From the NCBI RefSeq assembly GCF_039631295.1, contig NZ_JBDIVE010000001.1, positions 558,001-622,000 of the forward strand: DNA of 64,000 bases, read 5' to 3'. Within the stretch, counting starts at the first letter, position 1. Each line of letters begins with the position of its first letter. The notes beneath the pieces were generated by a model that saw only the letters and a list, made by a program, of their open reading frames with translations, searched no databases and was not told the origin of the DNA. The stretch is from Viridibacterium sediminicola. Its GTDB lineage: Bacteria; Pseudomonadota; Gammaproteobacteria; Burkholderiales; Rhodocyclaceae. Positions 34,471 through 43,745 of the stretch are shown piece by piece. The translations under genes and the position numbers were made by a program.

Positions 34471-35562
34471 TCAGTGGAGTCTTTGCAGCTTTCCGCCCGG
34501 CAGGCGCTCAATGCGCCCTTCGAGCTCCAGTACGGTCAGCATGGCGAAGAGTGCTTCCGCCGTCAAGCCACAGCGCGCCACAAGTGTGTCTGGATCAACC
34601 GGATCGAAGCCGATGGCCGCCAGCACGGCCGCTTCATCCGCCGCCAGCGGCACCGCATCAGGCTCGGCAGCGGCAGCGCTGGCGACGCCCCAGTGCAGCT
34701 CTTCGAGCACGTCCTGAGCCGATTCCACCAGTTTGGCGCCTTGTTTGATGAGCAGATGGCAGCCCTTGGACAAGGGCGAATGGATCGAGCCCGGCACCGC
34801 AAACACTTCGCGCCCCTGCTCCAGCGCCATCCGCGCAGTAATCAGCGAACCGCTGCCCAAGGCGGCTTCGACCACCAGCACGCCGCGCGACAAGCCAGAG
34901 ATGATGCGATTACGACGCGGGAAGTTATAGGCTGCCGCTGGCGTGCCCAGGGCGAACTCACTGAGAATCAGGCCGGACTCGGCGAGCTCTCGTGCCAGCG
35001 CAACATTGCTGGCCGGATAGATGCGGTCGGCACCGGTACCGATCACCGCCACCGTGCTGCCGCTACGACCCAGCGCGCCACGGTGGGCAGCAGCGTCGAT
35101 GCCCAGCGCGAGACCGCTGACCACGCAGAGGCCCGCCTCCGCCAGCGCCGCAGCAAAGCGTTCAGCATTGGCCACGCCTTGCGCCGTGGCGTTGCGCGAG
35201 CCCACCAGGGCAATCGCGGGGCGATTGAGCAGTTCGATGCGCCCTTTGGCGTAGATCAGGCAGGGCGGATCCGCCGTCTGCAGCAAACTCTGTGGATAGG
35301 CCGCGTCAGCCAGGGTAATGATGTAGTTGCCAGGTTCGGCGGCCCACTGCAGCGCTGCCGCGATATTCGGCGCGCTATCGTGCTCAAGCAGGCGCTTCGC
35401 CAGCTTGGCACCAATGACGCCCGCCAGCGCCGCCTGGCTGGCCTCGAAGATGCGTGCCGGCAAGCCGAAGGCGGCCAGCAGATCACGCTGACGCTCCGGC
35501 CCGATGCCAGGCACTGAAGTCAGCCGCAACCAGCCGGCCAGTTCGTGCGCTGCAGCCATCAT
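34471..35562 (-). CDS. dprA: DNA-processing protein DprA
   Basis: 363-aa DprA/Smf, which loads RecA on incoming single-stranded DNA in transformation. An N-terminal SAM/HhH-like region (LTSVPGIGPERQRDLLAAFG) precedes the Rossmann domain with IALVGSRNATAQG, VVSGLALGIDAAAHRGAL, GTGADRIYPASN and PRRNRIISGLSRGVLVVEA. The C-terminal winged helix (about 305-363) is present. It is transcribed between the LysM gene and smg. Confidence 0.97.
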   Translation of the reverse strand: MMAAAHELAGWLRLTSVPGIGPERQRDLLAAFGLPARIFEASQAALAGVIGAKLAKRLLEHDSAPNIAAALQWAAEPGNYIITLADAAYPQSLLQTADPPCLIYAKGRIELLNRPAIALVGSRNATAQGVANAERFAAALAEAGLCVVSGLALGIDAAAHRGALGRSGSTVAVIGTGADRIYPASNVALARELAESGLILSEFALGTPAAAYNFPRRNRIISGLSRGVLVVEAALGSGSLITARMALEQGREVFAVPGSIHSPLSKGCHLLIKQGAKLVESAQDVLEELHWGVASAAAAEPDAVPLAADEAAVLAAIGFDPVDPDTLVARCGLTAEALFAMLTVLELEGRIERLPGGKLQRLH

Positions 35563-35576
35563 TCAGCCGGCGAGGC

Positions 35577-36656
35577 TCAGGGAGCGAGCGCCTTGTCGCC
35601 GACGCGAACCGGACGCGTACTCTCCAGCACATAGGCGTAGGAGAGTTTTGAGAACACCCGGAACACGAAGAGCAGACCGTAACGCTCGTCGGGCAGCGGG
35701 ATTTCCTGCACTTTCTGCCCGCCATCGGGACCGCGATAGCTGGCATTGCCCAGCACACGGTACAAGGCCGCGACATGACCGGGCTCAATGCCCTGATTGC
35801 GGCCAGCATTGATCGTCACTACGCCATTGACGCCCGTCTCGTCCAGACCGCCATAAATCGATGCGATGCGCGCCTGGATATCGGCCGGCGCAGCATGCGG
35901 CACATAGGCGAAATTGCTGGCGTCCACCGCCGGCAGGAGGCGGTCACCTACCGACACCTCATGCTTGACACGGCCGACGCTCAGCGCGGCAGCGACCGGC
36001 GGACGCTCCGGCGTGCGGACACGCGCCTGACCGGCGTAGATGGCTTCGTAGCCCAGCACTTCGTTGCTGAGCGGATCCTTGATCGGCGTACCCGGGCGGA
36101 ACACGCTCCAGGCAACCTGATTGGGCACGCTGAGGTTGCGTGCGAAGATGGTTTCGTCGGTCCCCGCCATGACGCGATTTTCCTGGATGCCGATCACGGT
36201 GCCAGCATCGGCCGGATTTTCGCTCTCGGTAAACAGCGGCTCGACGAGGAACTGCTGGATGTTCTGCAGCGGCACGCTGGCAATCGGCCCCAGCGCCGGG
36301 GTCGAATGGATCTGCGGTGACAGCTTGACCGTACCGCCATTGCCGGGGGTCAGCGACAGGGTCATGTTCTTGCGATCCAGATACACCACCTGCCCCGGAT
36401 AGATCCAGTGCGGATTGCGGATCTGCTCGGTGTTGAGCTTCCAGACCTCGGGCCAGCGCCAGGGTGACTTGAGGAAGCGGCCGGAGATGTCCCACAGCGT
36501 ATCGCCCTTGACCACCGTGTAACTGTCCGGCGCGTTGTCAGCAAGCTGCAGGGCTTCGCTGCTCGCGGAACGCGCTGCAGATTGCGCGAACACCGGCACA
36601 GCACAGCTCGTCACAGCTGCAAGCGCCACGATCAGCGCGGAAGAAAAGCGTTTCAT
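35577..36656 (-). CDS. Secreted LysM peptidoglycan-binding protein
   Basis: 359-aa exported protein with signal peptide 1-24 (ending VFAQ). One LysM domain is at about 46-97 (YTVVKGDTLWDISGRFL, NPHWIYPGQVVYL). The remaining 260 residues (beta-rich, with VTINAGRNQGIEPGHVAALY) are typical of the protein encoded next to dprA/def in betaproteobacteria. Probably binds the cell wall; activity unknown. It is divergent from def with a 257-base gap that should contain promoters for both. Confidence 0.92.
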   Translation of the reverse strand: MKRFSSALIVALAAVTSCAVPVFAQSAARSASSEALQLADNAPDSYTVVKGDTLWDISGRFLKSPWRWPEVWKLNTEQIRNPHWIYPGQVVYLDRKNMTLSLTPGNGGTVKLSPQIHSTPALGPIASVPLQNIQQFLVEPLFTESENPADAGTVIGIQENRVMAGTDETIFARNLSVPNQVAWSVFRPGTPIKDPLSNEVLGYEAIYAGQARVRTPERPPVAAALSVGRVKHEVSVGDRLLPAVDASNFAYVPHAAPADIQARIASIYGGLDETGVNGVVTINAGRNQGIEPGHVAALYRVLGNASYRGPDGGQKVQEIPLPDERYGLLFVFRVFSKLSYAYVLESTRPVRVGDKALAP

Positions 36657-36913
36657 GACCAACCCCGTTGTGGTGGTGACCCGGACTCTACCTCTCGCAC
36701 TTGGCCAGCGGCAATGCCGGAAATGCAGGAAATCCCTCGCGGCGAAGTCCGCAGTAAATTTGCGTCGGTGCCAGAATATGACTTGAGATCGCGCCGACAA
36801 ACCGGAAAATAGCGGGTTCGCGCAGCGCTTTGCTCGTGCATGCATTCAAGTTTTGCTTTAGATTCTGCACGTAGCCGCTTCATTCATCAAGGTTTTCTGG
36901 ACTTTTCAGACAA

Positions 36914-37417
36914 ATGGCCCTGCTCCACATTCTCAACTTCCCGGACCCCAGACTCCACAAGAAAGCGGCGCCGGTCAAGCTGGTCGACGATCGTATCCGA
37001 CAACTGGTCGCCGACATGGCCGAGACCATGTATGCCGCGCCCGGCGTCGGTCTGGCGGCCACCCAGGTCGACGTACATCTGCGCGTGCTGGTGATCGACA
37101 CCTCCGAGGACAAAACCGGTCTGCAAGCTTTCATCAACCCGGAGATCATCGCGCTGGACGGCGAACAGGTCTGCGAGGAAGGCTGCCTGTCGGTGCCCGG
37201 CATCTACGAGAAGGTCAGCCGCGCCGCCCGCGTGCGCGTGCGCGCCCTGAACGAACAGGGCAAAGCCTTCGAACTCGATGCCGAAGGTCTGCTGGCAGTC
37301 TGCCTGCAGCACGAGATCGACCATCTCGATGGCAAGGTCTTCGTCGAACACCTCTCGCAACTCAAGCAGAACCGCATCAAGCAGAAGATGGCCAAGCGCT
37401 CGCGCGTCACGGTTTGA
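36914..37417 (+). CDS. def: Peptide deformylase
   Basis: 167-aa metallohydrolase that removes the N-formyl group from nascent proteins. All three motifs are intact: GVGLAATQ (44-51), EGCLS (89-93, ligand Cys91) and QHEIDH (132-137, ligands His133 and His137, catalytic Glu134). First gene of the def-fmt pair, 76 bases before fmt. Confidence 0.98.
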   Translation: MALLHILNFPDPRLHKKAAPVKLVDDRIRQLVADMAETMYAAPGVGLAATQVDVHLRVLVIDTSEDKTGLQAFINPEIIALDGEQVCEEGCLSVPGIYEKVSRAARVRVRALNEQGKAFELDAEGLLAVCLQHEIDHLDGKVFVEHLSQLKQNRIKQKMAKRSRVTV

Positions 37418-37493
37418 TCGTCAGGCCGGGATTGCAGAGCGGGGCTCGCGCCCCCACCCGGCGCCTCTCCCCTCACTCCTCACGCCTTGCTCA

Positions 37494-38447
37494 ATGAAAC
37501 TCGCCTTCGCCGGAACCCCCGAATTCGCCGCAGTTGCCCTGCGCGCCTTGCTGGATGCGCGCTTCGATGTCGCCCTGGTACTCACCCAGCCTGACCGCCC
37601 GGCCGGTCGCGGCATGCAGCTGCAGGCCAGCGCCGTCAAACAGGTGGCGCTGGCGGCAGGCATTCCGGTCGCCCAGCCGGAGAAGCTGCGCACGCCCGAA
37701 CAGCAAGCGGCCTTGCGCGAGGCCCAGGTCGATGTGCTGGTGGTGGCCGCCTATGGCCTGATTCTGCCGCAAGCGGTGCTCGACATGCCGCGCCTGGGCT
37801 GCCTCAATATCCACGCTTCGCTGCTGCCGCGCTGGCGCGGCGCGGCGCCGATCCACCGCGCCATCGAAGCGGGCGACGCCGAGACCGGCATCACCATCAT
37901 GCAGATGGATGCCGGGCTCGATACCGGCGCCATGCTGACCCAATCGGCGCTGCCGATTCTGGCCGACGACACCACGGCCAGCCTGCATGACAAGCTGGCA
38001 GATTTGGGCGGCGAGATGATTGTTGAAGCCTTGCAGGCGCTGTCCACCGGCACCTTGCTGCCGCGCGTCCAGCCAGAGGAAGGCGTGAGCTACGCCAGCA
38101 AGATCGCCAAGCGCGAAAGCCAGCTGGATTTCCGCGAATCCGCCCAGTTGCTGGCGCGCCGTCTGCGCGCCTTTGACCCTTTTCCCGGCGGTGCGGCCAC
38201 CAGCGGCGGCCAGCTGATCAAGCTATGGGCGGGTGAAGCGCTAGCGCAAAACAGCGATCAGCCACCCGGCCGCATCCTGCAGGTTGATGAAGGCGGCGTG
38301 CTGGTTTCCTGCGGCGAAGGCGTCTTGCGCCTCACGCAATTGCAGAAAGCCGGCGGCAAGCGCTTGCCGGCGCGCCAGTTCCTGCAGGGCTGCACGCTGC
38401 AAGCGGGCGACAGCTTCGATCTGCCGCCGCCTGCTGATCAGGCTTAA
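37494..38447 (+). CDS. fmt: Methionyl-tRNA formyltransferase
   Basis: 317-aa enzyme that formylates initiator Met-tRNA with 10-formyl-THF. The N-terminal domain starts KLAFAGTPEFAAVALRALL, with the catalytic segment LNIHASLLPRWRGAAPIHRAI (split LNIHASLLPRWRG, AAPIHRAI) and MQMDAGLDTGAML. The C-terminal OB domain covers about 210-310. ATG 37494 is required by the family start. Its stop overlaps by four bases the stop of the convergent UPF0149 gene. Confidence 0.98.
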   Translation: MKLAFAGTPEFAAVALRALLDARFDVALVLTQPDRPAGRGMQLQASAVKQVALAAGIPVAQPEKLRTPEQQAALREAQVDVLVVAAYGLILPQAVLDMPRLGCLNIHASLLPRWRGAAPIHRAIEAGDAETGITIMQMDAGLDTGAMLTQSALPILADDTTASLHDKLADLGGEMIVEALQALSTGTLLPRVQPEEGVSYASKIAKRESQLDFRESAQLLARRLRAFDPFPGGAATSGGQLIKLWAGEALAQNSDQPPGRILQVDEGGVLVSCGEGVLRLTQLQKAGGKRLPARQFLQGCTLQAGDSFDLPPPADQA

Positions 38448-39175
38448 TTCAGGCTGCGCGGCAGCGGCGTGGCATTGGCCGCGCCGCAGCACTTCTTGAA
38501 TTTCTTGCCACTGCCACACGGGCAGATGTCGTTGCGGCCCGGCTGCACGTCGGCGCGGTGCGGCACACGTGTCGTTTGCACGACACGCAGCCAGCGGCGC
38601 CAGAAAGCATAGAGATACTGCAGGCCGGCGGCGATGGCGCTGATCAGCTCGTCACGCTCGGCGGCGCTGAGCTTGATGCCCGGCGACTTCTCGCCGCTGT
38701 CGAAAATGCCGATGAGGTTGAGCAGGGTGACGCATTCCTCATCTTCTTCAAGCGCATCCCAGTGCACTTCTTCGAGCCAGCCCAGGCCAGCACGGAAGCC
38801 ACGCGCCCAGCCTTCGGCGAGCGGATGCCCGCTCACCGCGACATCGTCGAGCAGCGGGAAATACATGCTGTTGGCGCCTTCTTCGGCGGTGACGCCGGAC
38901 CAGTCTTCGCGAAAGCCATGCGCGACGTGGTTCCAGTGCTGCAGCAGAAGCTCAGTACAGCGCGCAGCGTCCTGCGCCGACTGCCAGTGGGCACCCTCGC
39001 CCAGAACGAGTGCGATCCACTCATCCTGCTCGATGGCGTCGGGGGCGATGAACAGGGAGCAGATCAGGCCGTCCATCTCTTCGACGGAATGGGCGTCGGG
39101 GTGCTGCGCGAGGAGTTGATCCAGTTCCTCGATTTCATCATCGCGCAAGGCGCCGTGTGCAATAACAGGAGTCAT
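38444..39175 (-). CDS. UPF0149 (YecA/YgfB) family protein with SEC-C motif
   Basis: 243-aa soluble protein. The YecA/UPF0149 helical domain is about residues 10-190 (HSVEEMDGLICSLFIAPD, ARGFRAGLGWLEEVHW), and a C-terminal SEC-C zinc motif NDICPCGSGKKFKKCC lies near 215-230. SEC-C motifs bind zinc and occur on SecA and on many small proteins. Role unknown. Starts a reverse-strand cluster that overlaps gene by gene up to the CDP-alcohol transferase. Confidence 0.9.
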   Translation of the reverse strand: MTPVIAHGALRDDEIEELDQLLAQHPDAHSVEEMDGLICSLFIAPDAIEQDEWIALVLGEGAHWQSAQDAARCTELLLQHWNHVAHGFREDWSGVTAEEGANSMYFPLLDDVAVSGHPLAEGWARGFRAGLGWLEEVHWDALEEDEECVTLLNLIGIFDSGEKSPGIKLSAAERDELISAIAAGLQYLYAFWRRWLRVVQTTRVPHRADVQPGRNDICPCGSGKKFKKCCGAANATPLPRSLN

Positions 39176-39681
39176 GGCGCTTTCTTTTCAGTGCCCGGCT
39201 TGCGCCGGATATAAATGGTCTTGAGTACGCTGGCGACCGTATCGCCACGACTATCAACAATATCGACCGGCAAAACCGGCTCGTATTTGTCGCCGCCAGC
39301 GGTATTTTGGCGGATATCTGCAAGTATGGCATCGTCGATGCGGAATGTGGCGCGCACCGTGCCACGCGCTGGCAGGACGAAATCGATCTGTGCTGCGCGA
39401 TCCCAGACCACGTAATCACGGCCCAGGTTACGCAGGATCAGCAGCGCAAAAAAGGGATCGCAGAGCGCGTACAGCGAGCCGCCAAAGTGGGTGCCGAAGA
39501 TATTGGTATTGAACAGACGCTGGCGCATGCGTACGCGCACCTCACGATAATCGGCGCTGATGTGCTCGATGTGGATGCCGGCGCCCAGCAAGGGCGGCCA
39601 CAGATTCATCAAGCGGCGCATGAGGCTGGCCGAGAGCTCGATATCGCGCAGGAAGCTTTGTTTGAGCTTGGGACTCATCAT
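39172..39681 (-). CDS. DUF4442 hotdog-fold protein
   Basis: 169-aa protein of the DUF4442 (YiiD C-terminal-like thioesterase) family: helical start, then RVRMRQRLFNTNIFGTHFGG, SLYALCDPFFALLILRNLG and VWDRAAQIDFVLPARG. This is a hotdog-type fold that probably acts on acyl-CoA or acyl-ACP. Both ends overlap neighbours by four bases (UPF0149 gene and ruvA). No substrate can be named. Confidence 0.88.
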   Translation of the reverse strand: MMSPKLKQSFLRDIELSASLMRRLMNLWPPLLGAGIHIEHISADYREVRVRMRQRLFNTNIFGTHFGGSLYALCDPFFALLILRNLGRDYVVWDRAAQIDFVLPARGTVRATFRIDDAILADIRQNTAGGDKYEPVLPVDIVDSRGDTVASVLKTIYIRRKPGTEKKAP

Positions 39682-40262
39682 GCCTTGGAGAGCAGCTTGA
39701 GCGCCGCACGGATACCGTCCGAGACACTGACATCGGCCGGCAAGCCCTTGAGCGCGGCAGCCGCTTCCTTCTCGTTGTAACCGAGCGCCAGCAAGGCGTG
39801 CACGATGTCGCTCTGCGCGTCATTGACGACGATGGCGCCACTGGCCACGCCCGGCAGGGCCTTGGCCAGCTTGTCGCGCAATTCGAGCAGCAGGCGTTCG
39901 GCGGTTTTCTTGCCGATGCCGGGAATCTTCGTCAAACGCCCGCTCTCCTGCAGCGCCACGGCCGAGGCCAGCTCGCTCACCGAAAGGCCGGAGAGCACGG
40001 CCAGCGCCGTGCGCGCGCCGATGCCGGAGATCTTCAGCAGCTGGCGGAAAGCCATGCGCTCGTCCTCGCTCGCGAAGCCGTAGAGCACATGGGCGTCCTC
40101 GCGAATCGCCAGATGGGTGCGCAAGCTGACGCGCTCGCCAGTGCCAGGCAGGTTGTAGAAGGTGCTCATCGGTACTTCGATCTCGTAGCCGACACCGCCC
40201 ACGTCGAGGAGGATCTGCGGCGGATTCTTTTCGAGCAGGGTGCCGCTCAGTCGTCCAATCAT
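39678..40262 (-). CDS. ruvA: Holliday junction DNA helicase subunit RuvA
   Basis: 194-aa RuvA, the tetramer that binds four-way junctions and loads RuvB. The OB domain starts MIGRLSGTLLEKNPPQILLD; the tandem HhH region holds LLKISGIGARTALAVLSGLS and LTKIPGIGKKTAERLLLEL; domain III is at 150-194. ruvB and ruvC, which usually follow, are not adjacent here. Four-base overlaps on both sides. Confidence 0.98.
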   Translation of the reverse strand: MIGRLSGTLLEKNPPQILLDVGGVGYEIEVPMSTFYNLPGTGERVSLRTHLAIREDAHVLYGFASEDERMAFRQLLKISGIGARTALAVLSGLSVSELASAVALQESGRLTKIPGIGKKTAERLLLELRDKLAKALPGVASGAIVVNDAQSDIVHALLALGYNEKEAAAALKGLPADVSVSDGIRAALKLLSKA

Positions 40263-40846
40263 GATTTTGTCGCCTGTAAGGTTTGGCGCAAGCGCCAGGC
40301 ATGCAGCACGCTGGGCACATCGTTACGCCATTGCGGAAGTATGGCGGAGATGGCCAGACCTTCGATGTCGGCAAGGATACCGGGCAAGGCCGCCAGCCAC
40401 ACCGCCCAGCCGGTATTGCCACCGGCGAGGATGCCGAGAAAACCGGCGAACAGGCCGATGCCCCACAGCTTGGAACTCCACATATGGTAAGCAGCCTCGC
40501 GGCGGAACTTGATGAAGTCAAAGAGATAACGCGCCAGTTCGAGCGCCAGCAAAGTCCCCAGCAAGTATGGGTGCTCGGTGATCGCCGCCGGATGCAGATG
40601 CCAGACAGCGCACATCGCTGCGACATAGAACACGCTGTCGGCAATGCTGTCGAGACGCCTCAGGGCGACCGTGGCAACACCGAGACGACGCGCGATAACG
40701 CCATCGAACACATCGGAGAGAAAAGCGATCAGCAAACAGCCAGCGAAAGCCGCTGGGTCGGGCCAGAACCAGGCCAGCCAGAGGAGCAGCGGCGCCAGCG
40801 CGGCGCGCAAAGCGGTCAGCAGCAGGGGCAGCTGGGTGGCTTTCAT
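40259..40846 (-). CDS. CDP-alcohol phosphatidyltransferase family protein
   Basis: 195-aa membrane enzyme with about five or six helices. The family motif appears as DVFDGVIARRLGVATVALRR followed by LDSIAD (near 45-70). The four Asp residues and the DG/AR pairs are kept, but the usually conserved Gly before the third Asp is replaced (Leu at that place), which may change substrate or activity. It would transfer a phosphoalcohol from a CDP-lipid; the substrate is unknown. Sits 8 bases after the HAD gene. Confidence 0.85.
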   Translation of the reverse strand: MKATQLPLLLTALRAALAPLLLWLAWFWPDPAAFAGCLLIAFLSDVFDGVIARRLGVATVALRRLDSIADSVFYVAAMCAVWHLHPAAITEHPYLLGTLLALELARYLFDFIKFRREAAYHMWSSKLWGIGLFAGFLGILAGGNTGWAVWLAALPGILADIEGLAISAILPQWRNDVPSVLHAWRLRQTLQATKS

Positions 40847-40854
40847 CGCAGGGC

Positions 40855-41517
40855 TCAGGACAGCGCAGCCAGCACGTCGCGCAGCGATTCCACGGCCGGC
40901 ACACCCAGCCGGCGGATGTCGGCATCAGGGCGCAGCAGATCGGGCACCATCACCACCTTCATGCCGGCCGAGACGGCGGCGCGCACGCCGGCATTCGAAT
41001 CCTCCAGCGCCAGACAGCGCGTGGGCTGGGCGCCGACGCGCTGCGCGGCGAGTTCGTAGATCTCGGGGTGCGGCTTGCCACGCAACACTTCATCGCCACA
41101 GGCCAGCGCCTTGAACTGCGGCAGCAGCTTGGCATGGCTGAGTTTGGCCTCGGCGCGCACGCGGCGTGTCGAGGTGGCGACGGCACACGGAATGCGCAGC
41201 GCTTCGAGGCGCTGCAGCAGCTCGCGCACGAAGGGCTTGAGCGGGATGCTGCCGGCCTGGATCGCCCTTTCGTAGAGCTCGCCAAAGCGGGCATTGAGCG
41301 CGTCAAGCGGATAGTCGGCACCGAAGGCCTCGGTAAGGATGTGCGCGGAATCGCGCGAGTTGAGGCCGACCATCTTCAGGCTGATGTCATGATCCCAGCG
41401 CAGGCCAAGATCGCTGGCGGCCTGCTCGTGCAGCGCCAGGGCCAGGCGTTCGGAGTCGAGCAGAAGCCCGTCCATGTCGAAGATGACCGCGTCGGGGCGG
41501 CTGAGGCGAAGTTGCAT
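40855..41517 (-). CDS. HAD-superfamily hydrolase (beta-phosphoglucomutase-like, class IA)
   Basis: 220-aa phosphatase-like protein: motif I FDMDGLLLDSE (nucleophile Asp near 14), motif II AVATST, motif III Lys in GKPHPEIY, motif IV LALEDSNAGVRAA. The cap is of the C1 type. ATG 41517 is taken; the longer ORF would run into the GNAT gene. The natural substrate cannot be told from sequence. Confidence 0.9.
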   Translation of the reverse strand: MQLRLSRPDAVIFDMDGLLLDSERLALALHEQAASDLGLRWDHDISLKMVGLNSRDSAHILTEAFGADYPLDALNARFGELYERAIQAGSIPLKPFVRELLQRLEALRIPCAVATSTRRVRAEAKLSHAKLLPQFKALACGDEVLRGKPHPEIYELAAQRVGAQPTRCLALEDSNAGVRAAVSAGMKVVMVPDLLRPDADIRRLGVPAVESLRDVLAALS

Positions 41518-41530
41518 GTGCGCTGTCCGG

Positions 41531-42157
41531 TCAGGATGAGCGAGGCTCGATCCGCAATTGGGGAACAATGCCCAGTGCGCTCAGACGCGCTTCGAGCTGC
41601 AGCCGCAGCGCCGGCCACTCGGCGGCGATGATCGAGAACTGCACCGAGTCGCGCACCCGCCCGTCGGGCATGATGCGCTCGTTGCGTGCGATGCCTTCTT
41701 CGACCGCGCCGAGCTTGCGCAAGGCGGCGCGCGACTGGGCATTGAGCGCATCGGTCTGGAACTGCACGCGCAGGCGCTGCTGGTGCTCGAAGGCGTAGCG
41801 CAGCATCAGGTACTTGGCTTCCGGATTGACGAAGCTGCCCTGCCAGCTGCGGGCGATCCAGGTGTGGCCGATCTCGCATTTGCGATTGCTCGGCTCGATC
41901 CGCCAGAAGCGCGTGCTGCCGACAATCTCCCCGCTCTGTAGCAGCGTGGTGACAAAGGGCTGCATATGGCCGGCCTGGTAACCAGTCAGCGCCCGCTCGA
42001 TGTAATCGGGCATCGCCTGCGGTGTGGCAATCGGCGTCAGGCGCGATTGCCACAGGGCGCCATCGTCGACCGCAGCGATCATGCCAGCCAGATGTTCGCG
42101 CTGCATCGGCTGCAGCGCCACACGTGCGCCGATCAGGGCAACACATTCACTCATCAT
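41531..42157 (-). CDS. GNAT-family N-acetyltransferase (RimJ/RimL type)
   Basis: 208-aa acetyltransferase with the RimJ/RimL layout: LIGARVALQPMQREHLAGM, GSTRFWRIEPSNRKCEIGHTWI (split GSTRFWRIEPS, NRKCEIGHTWI), SWQGSFVNPEAKYLML and NAQSRAALRKLGAVEEG. ATG 42157 follows GAGGG at a good distance. It lies eight bases after rng on the same strand. Acceptor unknown. Confidence 0.88.
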   Translation of the reverse strand: MMSECVALIGARVALQPMQREHLAGMIAAVDDGALWQSRLTPIATPQAMPDYIERALTGYQAGHMQPFVTTLLQSGEIVGSTRFWRIEPSNRKCEIGHTWIARSWQGSFVNPEAKYLMLRYAFEHQQRLRVQFQTDALNAQSRAALRKLGAVEEGIARNERIMPDGRVRDSVQFSIIAAEWPALRLQLEARLSALGIVPQLRIEPRSS

Positions 42158-42165
42158 CTTCACCC

Positions 42166-43620
42166 TCAGAGCAGCACGATGTCGAACTGCTCCTGCGAGT
42201 AGCTCGATTCAGCGTGCAGCGAAATGGCGCGGCCGATGAAGTCCTGCAGCATGGCGATAGCCTGCGACTCTTCGTCGAGGAACAGATCGACGACCATCGG
42301 CGAAGCGAGGATGCGGAATTCCTTGGCCGAGAACTGGCGCGCCTCGCGCACCAGCTCGCGGAGGATTTCATAGGCCACGGTGCGCACCGTCTTGACCTCG
42401 CCGCGCCCGCCACAGGTCGGGCAGGGTTCGCAGAGGATGTGCGCCAGCGACTCGCGGGTGCGCTTGCGCGTCATCTCGACCAGCCCCAACGAGGTGAAAT
42501 TGCCGACCGAGACCTTGGTGTGGTCGCGCGCCAGGGCCTTGTGCAATTCGGCGAGCACCGCGGCACGGTGTTCCTCGCTCTCCATGTCGATGAAGTCGAG
42601 CAGGATGATGCCGCCGAGATTGCGCAGGCGCAGCTGGCGTGCGATGGCCTGGGCGGCTTCGAGATTGGTCTTGAAGATGGTGTCGTCAAAGGTGCGCGCC
42701 CCGACGAAGCCGCCGGTGTTGACGTCGATGGTGCACAGCGCCTCGGTCTGGTCGATGATCAGATAGCCGCCGCTCTTGAGGTCGACGCGGCGCGCCAGCG
42801 CTTTCTGTATCTCCTCTTCCACGCCGTGCAGGTCGAACAGCGGCCGCCCGCCCTGATAGTGTTCGAGCAAGTGCGCCACGCGGGGCATGTATTCGCTGGC
42901 GAAGGCGCTGAGCTTCTGGAAGTTCTCGCGCGAATCGATCACCACGCGCGTGGTGTCGGTATCGACGAGGTCGCGCAGCACCCGCTGCGACAAGCTCAGA
43001 TCGTGATACAGCGCGGCCGGCGGCGTGGCGGCGCTCTTGCGCTGCTGGATCTCGGCCCACAGCTTGCGCAGGTAGGCGATGTCGGCGCCGAGTTCCTCGT
43101 CGCTGGCCTGACCGGCCTGGGTGCGCACGATGAAGCCGCCCTTCTCATCCGCCGGAATCAGGTTGTGCAGGCGTGCGCGCAAGGCGTCGCGCTCGCTCTC
43201 GCTCTCGATGCGCTGCGAAATGCCGATGTGATGATCCTGCGGCAGATACACCAGCAGGCGACCGGCCAGCGAGAGCTGGGTCGACAAACGCGCGCCCTTG
43301 GTGCCGATCGGGTCTTTGAGCACCTGCACCAGCAGGCTCTGGCCCTCGTGCAGGATGCGCTCGATGGGGCGCTGCGTCTCGCCGTGCTGGCGGTCCAGCC
43401 AGATGTCGGCCACGTGCAAGAAGGCCGTACGCTCCAGGCCGACTTCGATGAAAGCCGACTGCATGCCCGGCAGCACGCGTACCACGCGGCCCAGATAGAT
43501 GTTGCCGACAATGCCGCGTGAATGTTCGCGCTCGACGTGCAGTTCCTGCACCTGACCATTGAACATCTGCGCCACACGGGTTTCCTGTGGCGTGAAATTG
43601 ATGAGGTATTCCTCGCTCAT
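42166..43620 (-). CDS. rng: Ribonuclease G
   Basis: 484-aa endoribonuclease for rRNA and mRNA processing. An S1 domain at about 38-125 (GNIYLGRVVRVLPGMQSAFIEVG, split GNIYLGRVVRV, LPGMQSAFIEVG), then the RNase H-like/catalytic core with DFIDMESEEHR (Asp ligands), the zinc-link CEPCPTCGGRGEVKT, and a small C-terminal domain. It lacks the long scaffold of RNase E, so it is RNase G. Confidence 0.97.
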   Translation of the reverse strand: MSEEYLINFTPQETRVAQMFNGQVQELHVEREHSRGIVGNIYLGRVVRVLPGMQSAFIEVGLERTAFLHVADIWLDRQHGETQRPIERILHEGQSLLVQVLKDPIGTKGARLSTQLSLAGRLLVYLPQDHHIGISQRIESESERDALRARLHNLIPADEKGGFIVRTQAGQASDEELGADIAYLRKLWAEIQQRKSAATPPAALYHDLSLSQRVLRDLVDTDTTRVVIDSRENFQKLSAFASEYMPRVAHLLEHYQGGRPLFDLHGVEEEIQKALARRVDLKSGGYLIIDQTEALCTIDVNTGGFVGARTFDDTIFKTNLEAAQAIARQLRLRNLGGIILLDFIDMESEEHRAAVLAELHKALARDHTKVSVGNFTSLGLVEMTRKRTRESLAHILCEPCPTCGGRGEVKTVRTVAYEILRELVREARQFSAKEFRILASPMVVDLFLDEESQAIAMLQDFIGRAISLHAESSYSQEQFDIVLL

Positions 43621-43745
43621 GATGGGATTCCGGAATTGATTGGATGGTTTGAAAGCTGTCGTTGATCAGGATTCTACCGGGATGTCAGGAACGCGAAGAG
43701 AAGGATTGGAGGCAGGTATCATCTGCCCTCTGAAGGAGAACGAGC

